Shown piece after piece: positions 1 through 4,815 of a stretch of 8,226 nt of DNA (its first letter is position 1; every line of letters begins with the position of its first letter). Where the stretch lies: positions 1 through 8,226 of the forward strand of contig JAQCGA010000151.1 in assembly GCA_027619145.1 (NCBI GenBank), read 5' to 3'. The position numbers and the translations under genes were made by a program. The DNA comes from a bacterium. GTDB lineage: Bacteria; Latescibacterota; UBA2968; GCA-2709665. Under the pieces are notes generated by a model. It did not search any database and had not been told where the DNA came from. It saw nothing but the letters and a program-made list of their open reading frames with translations.

Positions 1-510
1 GCGGAGACACGTAGCCGGGGTGGGTTGACGTCGTTCGGTGTGGGGCTTGTGGAGGAGATGAATCTCTTGGGCATGCTGGTGGACGTGTCGCACATCAGCG
101 AGCACGGGTTCTGGGATGTGATGGAGGTATCTGCAAAGCCAGTGATCGCTTCACATAGCAACTGCAAGGCCGTGTGCGACCATCCGCGCAATTTGAACGA
201 TAAACAGATTAAGGCGCTGGCGGAAAATGGAGGATCGATGGGGGTGACGTTTGTGCCATCGTTTGTGGATGCAGAGAAGCCCACGCTGCAGCGACTGCTG
301 GACCACGTGGATCATGCAGTGCAACTGGTGGGTGCGGATTACGTGGGCATTGGGTCAGATTTTGACGGAGGCGGGACGCTGGTGGAGGATGCGACGGTGT
401 TTCCGCAGATTACAGAAGGGCTTGCTGGACGCGGGTATACTGAGGAGGATTTGCGGAAGATTTTAGGTGGGAATCATCTGCGTGTTTTGACGGAGGCGAT
501 TGGAGCCTAA
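1..510 (+). CDS. Membrane dipeptidase (peptidase M19), C-terminal part, 5' truncated by window edge
   Basis: This is the C-terminal 169 residues of a zinc-dependent dipeptidase of the renal dipeptidase (M19) family, which hydrolyses dipeptides, including some with D-residues at the C-terminal position. The frame is open from base 1, and its first residues resemble the family's SRGGLT segment, so the gene starts upstream. Two histidines expected to bind the bridged zinc pair, in VDVSH (residue 31) and IASHS (residue 52), are 21 residues apart, as are His198 and His219 of human renal dipeptidase. CDHPRNL follows, and GIGSDFDGG near residue 120 matches the family's conserved aspartate region. 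The protein ends with a normal NHLRVL-type C-terminus and TAA. The N-terminal metal ligands and any signal peptide lie outside the window. The next gene converges on it, so it is not in an operon with anything visible here. Confidence 0.93.
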   Translation, partial: AETRSRGGLTSFGVGLVEEMNLLGMLVDVSHISEHGFWDVMEVSAKPVIASHSNCKAVCDHPRNLNDKQIKALAENGGSMGVTFVPSFVDAEKPTLQRLLDHVDHAVQLVGADYVGIGSDFDGGGTLVEDATVFPQITEGLAGRGYTEEDLRKILGGNHLRVLTEAIGA

Positions 511-535
511 GGTCGAATGCAGGGACTTGCCCCCT

Positions 536-554
536 GGATTTTTGAGATCCTTTT
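536..554 (+). terminator. Weak candidate intrinsic terminator after the dipeptidase
   Basis: GGATT (536-540) can pair with GATCC (546-550), with one G-T wobble and a 5-base loop, and is followed by TTTT. An overlapping hairpin, CAGGG (520-524) with CCCTG (532-536), lies just upstream. The stems are only 5 bp, and the element runs up to the stop codon of the convergent toxin gene. It is therefore only a possible terminator for the plus-strand transcript. Confidence 0.2.
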
Positions 555-879
555 AGCGACTGGGGTCCAGCAGACCGAGCCGAACCAGACGCTGTGCCAG
601 GGCATAGATGTCTTTTTTGTCTCCCTCTCGACGAATTCCCACGGCCACTACGAAGACTCGAACTATATTTTTCTCCACCTGATAAATAATCCGATACTTT
701 TCTCCTGCGGCTCGGAGGCTCCGGTATCCGGCAAGTTCTTGTACGAGAGGTTTGCCCTGTTTTGCAGGATCCTCGGCCAGTTTGGTGATCCGGTCTCGAA
801 TTTGTTGCTGTACCCGACGGTCCGTGATTCCATGGAGCATTTTCAGGGCTACAGGAGAAAGGATGACCTGATAGGTCAC
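553..879 (-). CDS. RelE/ParE-superfamily toxin of a type II toxin-antitoxin module
   Basis: This 108-residue basic protein is a RelE/ParE-fold toxin. Members are either ribosome-dependent mRNA endonucleases (RelE, YoeB) or gyrase inhibitors (ParE); the sequence does not decide between them. An N-terminal strand with SP (residues 8-9) is followed by a helical hairpin (about 11-38). Next come GYRSLR (51-56) and EKYRIIYQVE (60-69), the strand block that carries the conserved arginines (Arg53, Arg63). The C-terminal GIRREGDKKDIY (81-92) is a motif common in this family. The start is GTG at 879, overlapping the antitoxin stop in a GTGA, which implies translational coupling. No good Shine-Dalgarno precedes it, which fits coupling. 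The gene ends in TAA 42 bp from the convergent dipeptidase stop. No frameshift or truncation is seen. Confidence 0.9.
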   Translation of the reverse strand: MTYQVILSPVALKMLHGITDRRVQQQIRDRITKLAEDPAKQGKPLVQELAGYRSLRAAGEKYRIIYQVEKNIVRVFVVAVGIRREGDKKDIYALAQRLVRLGLLDPSR

Positions 880-1151
880 AGGTTCAGCTCTTTCTGTGCT
901 TCCTCCCAGGAAATACCCTTTCCCTCTTGAATCTCTTTGACGCCTTGCCGTATAGACATCATGAGATCTTCATCTCCCATAATCTCCATCGTCTCCAAAA
1001 TTGCTTCGTAGAGATCCCAGGACATCAGGGCCAGAACCGGTTTGCCACGGCGTGTTACTGCAATGGCCCCTGTTTCCGGGGAATCCGAAAGTTGTTCGGG
1101 CAGGCGGGTCAGGTTGCGCCGCACATCGACCATCGCCATTGTTTTGGACAT
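876..1151 (-). CDS. Phd/YefM-family antitoxin
   Basis: This 91-residue antitoxin would neutralise the RelE/ParE-like toxin encoded immediately downstream and bind DNA to autoregulate the operon. The N-terminal half (about 1-50) has the Phd/YefM layout: VDVRRNL near residues 8-14, then AIAVTRRGKPVLALMSWDLYEAI, where ITRxGKPVAVL-type motifs normally occur. The C-terminal half is acidic and helical (MEIMGDEDL, EEAQKEL), as expected for a flexible toxin-wrapping tail. I chose the ATG at 1151 because AGGGAG lies 8 bases upstream and the family usually begins about ten residues before the RRNL motif. The frame is open for 21 more codons upstream, but that stretch covers the operator and -10 box. 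It overlaps the toxin by 4 bp. Confidence 0.9.
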   Translation of the reverse strand: MSKTMAMVDVRRNLTRLPEQLSDSPETGAIAVTRRGKPVLALMSWDLYEAILETMEIMGDEDLMMSIRQGVKEIQEGKGISWEEAQKELNL

Positions 1152-1181
1152 GATATTTACTCCCTGAGAAAATTTTCCAAC

Positions 1182-1199
1182 TGTACTTGAATCTGTACA
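1182..1199. promoter_or_regulatory. Candidate antitoxin operator: TGTACT/TGTACA pair
   Basis: The plus strand reads TGTACT at 1182-1187 and the perfect hexamer palindrome TGTACA at 1194-1199, exactly 12 bp apart start to start. TGTAC and GTACA also form the arms of an inverted repeat across the site. TGTACA is the known core of the two palindromes bound by E. coli YefM-YoeB, which as I recall are also about 12 bp apart. The site lies just downstream of the -10 box, between promoter and antitoxin start, so a bound complex could block early transcription. Its identity as an operator is inferred. Confidence 0.6.
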
Positions 1200-1209
1200 T
1201 CTATATTCA

Positions 1210-1238
1210 ATCATACGGAAATGGCTTTTCTATGTCAA
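1210..1238 (-). promoter_or_regulatory. Sigma70-type promoter of the Phd/YefM-RelE/ParE module
   Basis: Read on the minus strand, TTGACA (1238-1233) is followed by a 17-bp spacer and TATGAT (1215-1210). The -35 box matches consensus fully, the -10 box matches 5 of 6, and the spacing is optimal. Transcription should start near 1203, giving a leader of about 50 bases that contains the TGTACA operator pair before the antitoxin ATG at 1151. Confidence 0.8.
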
Positions 1239-1374
1239 GGGCTGTCTGGTGGCCCAGGTTTGTGGATGGTCTTTGCATCTTCCTGGTAACAAAATCTGGG
1301 GCAGGTGAGTCAAAAGGGGTGAAGCGCAGTCCGATCACCGGAAGAAACAAGCCCGGTGCAGAGCGTTTGTATTC

Positions 1375-1384
1375 AAGGAAGGAG
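1375..1384 (+). promoter_or_regulatory. Ribosome binding site that sets the Nudix gene start
   Basis: AAGGAAGGAG is a strong Shine-Dalgarno sequence ending 7 bases before an in-frame TTG at 1392. The only nearby ATG (1387) lies in another frame that stops after about 48 codons and encodes no Nudix domain. The upstream in-frame GTG at 1356 has no comparable site. TTG is therefore the best start. No convincing promoter for this gene was found in 1239-1374. Confidence 0.7.
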
Positions 1385-1391
1385 TGATGAT

Positions 1392-1943
1392 TTGGCATCA
1401 TCAGATCTCGCAGAGTTCCTTGGGCGGCATCACCCATTTGCAGAGGCTGCGTGTGTGTGGGGCGATGGTACTTTGCCCCTCCGGGAATGCTTTTATCTCG
1501 GTAAAGAAATCCCGCCGCTGGAATACGTGACCTCCGTGCGGAGCCTGGTTTTCAAAGGTGAACTTGTGCTTGTTCTCCAGAACCGGCACAGTACGCATAT
1601 TCTTCCGGGCGGGCGCCGTGAACCGGGCGAGACGCTGGAAGAGACGTTGCGGCGCGAGGTGATGGAAGAGTCGGGCTGGACGATTTCGGGGATTTCTCTG
1701 GTCGGGTTTATGCACTTTCACCACCTGAAGCCCAGGCCACCGGGATACGGCTATCCGCATCCGGACTTTGTGCAACTGGTTTATGCATCGGAAGCTGTTA
1801 CCTGTGTGCCGGAGTCCAGAGTGCCCGACGATTATGAGGCCAAGGCGTACTTTTGTCCGAATGAGGATCTTGAAAAGCTTGGAATTGCTGAATACGAGCT
1901 TCATTATCTTAATACCGCGTTAAAGACACGCCAATGCTCATAA
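1392..1943 (+). CDS. Nudix hydrolase
   Basis: This 183-residue protein hydrolyses a nucleoside diphosphate linked to another moiety; the substrate cannot be read from the sequence. It carries a perfect Nudix box, Gx5Ex7REUxEExGU, at about residues 74-96. It begins with the second glycine of LPGGRREPGE and ends with REVMEESGW, where the REVMEE glutamates bind the catalytic Mg2+ or Mn2+. A conserved-type strand with VLVLQNR precedes the box. After it, FMHFHHLKPRPPGYGYPHPDFVQLVY is an unusually His/Pro/aromatic-rich segment that may shape the substrate pocket. The N-terminal 45 or so residues are not a recognised domain. The start is TTG, chosen for its ribosome binding site. The end overlaps the next gene by 10 bp, so the two are probably translated from one mRNA. 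A housecleaning role or modification of a small molecule with its partner is possible but unproven. Confidence 0.92.
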   Translation: MASSDLAEFLGRHHPFAEAACVWGDGTLPLRECFYLGKEIPPLEYVTSVRSLVFKGELVLVLQNRHSTHILPGGRREPGETLEETLRREVMEESGWTISGISLVGFMHFHHLKPRPPGYGYPHPDFVQLVYASEAVTCVPESRVPDDYEAKAYFCPNEDLEKLGIAEYELHYLNTALKTRQCS

Positions 1944-2971
1944 GTTTATTGGATAATAAGACGATGAATCTGCCCTGGAATCTCACGTTTGAAGATGTTG
2001 CGGGTCTCGTTGGATTGGATACGGACGCACGCATTACGGTTGTTGAACCCTCGCGACCGTTTGGTGGGTACACGGGTGAAAAAGCATTGTTGAAGGTTGA
2101 GGTCGGGAATAAGGTTTCACAATATGTGCTTCTGAAACGGACCCAGGCGGCGTGGGCAGAGCGCGAAATGCAGGCGTACCGGGCCTTGAATCTGGCCGGT
2201 GCGCCTGTTGTTACTTACTATGGATTACATGTACCTGGTGATGGCCAAGCAGTGATTGCTGTTGAGTATTTGCAGTATGCGATCGATTGGCCGATTTCAC
2301 CGGGGCTTCATCTGGCCTGGGCGGCTGCGGCTGCGGCCCTCGCTCGATCTCCAATTCCTGAAGCGGCAGAATTGCTCCATGTGTGGTTTCTACCTGAACA
2401 GGATACGATTCTCGCCGGTCTGGAGGAAGTGGCAGGAGATTCCGATCCGGCGCTCCGTGTGGCGCTGGCAGAGGTCAACACGGAGCGAGTGCTGGCACGT
2501 GCCCGAGAAACTCTGGCCTCTTTTCTGGCGCAGGTAGATGCTTTGCCGAGAGGGTTGACACACGGTGAATGTTATCCGATGCATATGGGCCGGCGAACGC
2601 CTGATGGACCTGTTGTTTTTTTTGATATAACCAGTGCAGGCATTCGCCCCCGGTTCTTTGACGTTCAGGGGTTGATTGTGGACCACGGTGAGCCGTATGA
2701 GATTGGGGATGTTACGCCTGTGCTGGAACGATTCTGGAAGGAGTACGATTCTTCAATACCGTGGGATATGTTTCGTTGGGAGGTGGCTCTGGTAGAGGGA
2801 CTCGTGGCGCTTCGCTCGATCGGTACCCAGATGCGCTTCTTGCGTGCGGGACAGGGAGAGGCATGGCAGAATACAGAAGAGATCAGGCGTGGGCATTTCA
2901 AGTGGCTCCGGCTGTCTCTGGCCAGAGCTGAAGAGGTTTTGACAGCGTGGGAACGAGGGGGACTCGGGTAG
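1934..2971 (+). CDS. Aminoglycoside phosphotransferase-fold protein with altered catalytic loop
   Basis: This 345-residue protein belongs to the APH/choline-kinase-like phosphotransferase superfamily, whose members phosphorylate small molecules using ATP or GTP. The N-lobe contains QYVLLKR (64-69), with Lys68 a candidate nucleotide-binding lysine, and an Ala-rich helix follows at about 126-138. The C-lobe has LTHGECYPMH at 208-217, where active members have HGDxxxxN. The catalytic Asp is thus Glu212 and the Asn is His217. VVFFDITSAGIRPRFFDVQGL (227-247) matches the family's metal-binding IDWExAGxGPRxxDLA region, with Asp231 retained. The substitutions may alter or abolish kinase activity. The start overlaps the Nudix stop by 10 bp; the ATG at 1964 (residue 11) is an alternative, and neither has a clear Shine-Dalgarno. 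Its substrate is unknown; a resistance role is only one possibility. Confidence 0.82.
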   Translation: MLISLLDNKTMNLPWNLTFEDVAGLVGLDTDARITVVEPSRPFGGYTGEKALLKVEVGNKVSQYVLLKRTQAAWAEREMQAYRALNLAGAPVVTYYGLHVPGDGQAVIAVEYLQYAIDWPISPGLHLAWAAAAAALARSPIPEAAELLHVWFLPEQDTILAGLEEVAGDSDPALRVALAEVNTERVLARARETLASFLAQVDALPRGLTHGECYPMHMGRRTPDGPVVFFDITSAGIRPRFFDVQGLIVDHGEPYEIGDVTPVLERFWKEYDSSIPWDMFRWEVALVEGLVALRSIGTQMRFLRAGQGEAWQNTEEIRRGHFKWLRLSLARAEEVLTAWERGGLG

Positions 2972-3000
2972 ACTGTTTGAAACAGTGGATTTATAGGGTG

Positions 3001-3050
3001 GAAAAACGAAAAAGGAGAAGGCGACGGTCGTCAATGACTGTCGCCTTCTC
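3001..3050 (-). terminator. Intrinsic terminator of the MazF module
   Basis: An 11-bp perfect stem (3015-3025 with 3040-3050) continues inward through five more pairs, two of them G-T wobbles, to a TCAA loop. On the minus strand it is followed by CTTTTTCGTTTTTC, a good U-tract, and it starts 19 bases after the toxin stop codon. On the plus strand the hairpin follows the phosphotransferase stop by about 43 bases but lacks a T-run, so it would terminate that transcript only weakly. Confidence 0.85.
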
Positions 3051-3069
3051 TGTTGGTGGTGTATTACAG

Positions 3070-3417
3070 CTATGGTGCAATCAGGTTTTCAATCTCTGAT
3101 GTAACTCGGATGAAAATATCTGGCTTCAAACAGGCAATCCTTTTGACCAGTATTGATTGTTCAAGGGATGCAAGTGCGTCGGCTTTGATCTTGCTTCTGT
3201 GTTTTAATGTATCCGGTTGTTCGACATCTGTTACTTCGATGATAACGGAGTAAGGCCCTGGTTTGAGGTTTGTTGTTAGACCACAAACCAGGACGTCAGC
3301 AGATTGTTGATTGTAAACATCGTTTGATAGAATGAGAACAGGGCGGACTTTCTGGGCTGAAAGATCGGAGAAGGGGAACGGAACGAGAGCGATGTCTCGC
3401 TGCCTATAAGTACCCAT
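3070..3417 (-). CDS. MazF/PemK-family toxin (mRNA endonuclease)
   Basis: This 115-residue protein is a ribosome-independent, sequence-specific endoribonuclease of the MazF/PemK family. The N-terminus reads YRQRDIALVPFPFSD (4-18), the typical MazF opening strand. KVRPVLILSN (23-32) and CGLTTN (45-50) follow, placing Arg25 and Thr48 at the catalytic Arg/Thr positions of the family. A later segment, KADALASLEQSILVKRIACL (78-97), matches the family's usual C-terminal helix and strand. I chose the ATG at 3417 because GAGG sits 6 bases upstream; an ATG at 3429 has its AGAGG directly against the codon, too close for good initiation. The gene overlaps the antitoxin by 14 bp, so translation is probably coupled. 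A strong terminator follows. No disabling change is visible. Confidence 0.92.
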   Translation of the reverse strand: MGTYRQRDIALVPFPFSDLSAQKVRPVLILSNDVYNQQSADVLVCGLTTNLKPGPYSVIIEVTDVEQPDTLKHRSKIKADALASLEQSILVKRIACLKPDIFIRVTSEIENLIAP

Positions 3418-3625
3418 TCCAGACCTCATCCTCTTTGTTGTTCCAGAGTTTTTCGAAAACAGGTTCAGCCGCGTTGGGGAGTTGCCGACGCAATTCTTCT
3501 TCGTCTTCCTGCTCCGGTATCACCACGAGCACAACCGTTTCTCGTGGAAGGTTGAGGTCGGTTGTCAGCTCAACGGTACGATTACCTTTATATATTGCAG
3601 ACAATGTTTTCATGTGTATTCTCAA
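3404..3625 (-). CDS. Antitoxin partner of MazF (small beta-rich, acidic C-terminus)
   Basis: This 73-residue protein directly precedes and overlaps the MazF-like gene and is its likely antitoxin. It is not a recognisable MazE/AbrB protein. Its first half, KTLSAIYKGNRTVELTTDLN and then VVLVVIPE, resembles the small AF2212/DUF104-type antitoxin domain, with short strands and an LNLPRETVV turn. The second half is acidic (EQEDEEELRR) and ends in FEKLWNNKEDEVWNGYL, a toxin-binding-type tail resembling the WDNEEDxVY endings of similar small antitoxins. The start is uncertain. TTG at 3625 has GGAG 6 bases upstream, whereas ATG at 3613 gives the more typical MKTLSAIY N-terminus but has only a weak GAG nearby. 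The gene is driven by its own promoter. Confidence 0.82.
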   Translation of the reverse strand: MRIHMKTLSAIYKGNRTVELTTDLNLPRETVVLVVIPEQEDEEELRRQLPNAAEPVFEKLWNNKEDEVWNGYL

Positions 3626-3631
3626 TTGAGT

Positions 3632-3635
3632 CTCC
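3632..3635 (-). promoter_or_regulatory. Ribosome binding site favouring the TTG start of the antitoxin
   Basis: On the minus strand, GGAG within GGCGGAG ends 6 bases before TTG at 3625 but 18 bases before ATG at 3613. Spacing alone therefore supports the TTG start, while similarity to related antitoxins supports the ATG. Confidence 0.5.
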
Positions 3636-3666
3636 GCCAGATCCTGTTTTCAAATAAGAAAGGTTA

Positions 3667-3707
3667 CCCAATCAATATACTCCGAAATCTATAGTCTGTC
3701 AATTGGG
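3667..3707. repeat. CCCAAT/ATTGGG inverted repeat framing the MazF-module promoter
   Basis: CCCAAT at 3667-3672 and ATTGGG at 3702-3707 are perfect 6-bp inverted arms. They begin just outside the -35 and -10 boxes of the antitoxin promoter. This placement would suit an autoregulatory operator bound by the antitoxin-toxin complex, but arms this short, 29 bp apart, could occur by chance. Confidence 0.3.
3674..3702 (-). promoter_or_regulatory. Sigma70-type promoter of the MazF module
   Basis: On the minus strand TTGACA (3702-3697), a 17-bp spacer and TATATT (3679-3674) form a near-consensus promoter. It lies between the stop codon of the upstream hydrolase gene (3729) and the antitoxin start. 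The leader would be about 40 bases. No terminator separates it from the hydrolase gene, so readthrough from the large operon could add to its transcription. Confidence 0.8.
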
Positions 3708-3728
3708 CAGCTCCTGGAATTTCATCAA

Positions 3729-4784
3729 TCACAGTTCCCACGGGCGGTCTTCCAGACCAAAGCGTTCGGCCAGCCAGCGATAAGAAATGTGGAGAGATTC
3801 TTCGGTGGGACGGTGGCCTGCGCCGTGGTGGTAGAACCCAATGGCTTCTTTGCAGCCGTAGAGGTCGTACACTTTCTGGGCTTCCAGGATGTACTGCCAT
3901 GTAGCAGGACGGTCTGCTTCACCGCCAAAGAGGAAGAACGGGCGTGGTGCGTGGAGGGCCAGGAGGTGGTGGTGTGCCAGGGCGAAGTCCGGGCGGTCAA
4001 TTTGTTCGCCCAGGTACCAGGGTGCGTCCCAGTTGGTGAAAGCGAAGCCGATGCCGGGGTCCGAGCAGATGGTGGCCTGCAGGCGTTCGTCCAATGCGCC
4101 GGTATAGAGGGCGATTTTTCCACCGAGGGAGTGGCCCATGATGCCAATGCGGTCGTGGTCAATGTCGTGTTGGTCCAGGAGGAGGTCCACGGCCCGGCTG
4201 GCGTCCCAGGCGAGTTTTCCCATGCCGGTCCAGTCCGGGTTGTCGGAGAGGAGTTTTTCAGCCCCGGCCTGCCACCACGCAAAACCTTTGTTGTCTTCTG
4301 GTTCGGGTACGGTGTTGTAGGGAAATGCCTGAGAGCAGACAACGACGTACCCCTGTTGTACCAGGTGACGTGCGAACTGGATATTGGGCGCTTCGGTGAT
4401 GGGTTCAAGCGTTTCGAGGCTGATGCCGGCCATCCGGTCGGGTTCATAAAAAGGAATGACCATGCCGGGGGAGGGGGACGCTCGCCGTTCGGTTGGCTCC
4501 ATGAGCAAGAGGGTCTGGCGGGTTTCAGGTCCGGTTGGTTGTTTGAATACCGTCCCGGTATAGCCTGGCTGTTCGAACGTTTGGACGGCTTCTGAGCGCA
4601 TGTCGAAAATGTCGAAGGACGGGGTTCCGAGCACGGTATTCCAGCGTTGTTTGAGCGCGAGGCGTTCCGCATCCCATATCTCTGGAGAGGTGGGGCGACC
4701 GTCTGCAAAGATAGGCGAGATGGGTTCTGGATCGCCAAGGTCGCTGGTGCCGGGCTGGCTGAATTTAGGTGCGAGTGGTTCCAT
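3729..4784 (-). CDS. Alpha/beta hydrolase (dienelactone hydrolase / acetyl-esterase-like)
   Basis: This 351-residue protein is a serine hydrolase of the alpha/beta fold, probably a cytoplasmic esterase since no signal peptide is seen. The nucleophile elbow GHSLGG (217-222) gives Ser219, and the likely catalytic histidine is His324 in HHGAGHRP. The acid is probably Glu289 or Asp291 in LFGGEADRP, where the family has a strand followed by Asp/Glu. Residues 1-70 have no recognised motif and read as an N-terminal extension before the core. WxAxRAVDLLL (193-203) and DRIGIMGHS match the helix and strand leading to the elbow in acetyl-xylan and dienelactone-type hydrolases. It is the last gene of the operon, 31 bp after the URO-D-family gene. 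AAGGA lies about 10 bases before the ATG. Deacylation of a carbohydrate is an inference from context. Confidence 0.85.
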   Translation of the reverse strand: MEPLAPKFSQPGTSDLGDPEPISPIFADGRPTSPEIWDAERLALKQRWNTVLGTPSFDIFDMRSEAVQTFEQPGYTGTVFKQPTGPETRQTLLLMEPTERRASPSPGMVIPFYEPDRMAGISLETLEPITEAPNIQFARHLVQQGYVVVCSQAFPYNTVPEPEDNKGFAWWQAGAEKLLSDNPDWTGMGKLAWDASRAVDLLLDQHDIDHDRIGIMGHSLGGKIALYTGALDERLQATICSDPGIGFAFTNWDAPWYLGEQIDRPDFALAHHHLLALHAPRPFFLFGGEADRPATWQYILEAQKVYDLYGCKEAIGFYHHGAGHRPTEESLHISYRWLAERFGLEDRPWEL

Positions 4785-4815
4785 TCAGAATAGGTCCTTC
4801 CGGATCAGGGTGAAT

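Noticed and set aside
1152..1214. Longer antitoxin start at 1214
   Set aside because: The extra 21 codons overlap the operator and -10 box, and the ATG at 1151 has a good Shine-Dalgarno sequence.
1239..1374. Search for a plus-strand promoter or small gene before the Nudix gene
   Set aside because: No pair of -35 and -10 boxes with sensible spacing was found, and short frames here show no ribosome binding site or recognisable sequence.
1387..1533. ATG at 1387 directly behind the ribosome binding site as the Nudix start
   Set aside because: It is out of frame with the Nudix box and hits a stop near 1531; the in-frame TTG at 1392 has good spacing.
3789..4595. A 268-codon open frame on the plus strand opposite the alpha/beta hydrolase gene
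   Set aside because: It is antisense to a gene with a clear GHSLGG motif, its translation shows no recognisable domain, and it reflects codon bias of the real gene.
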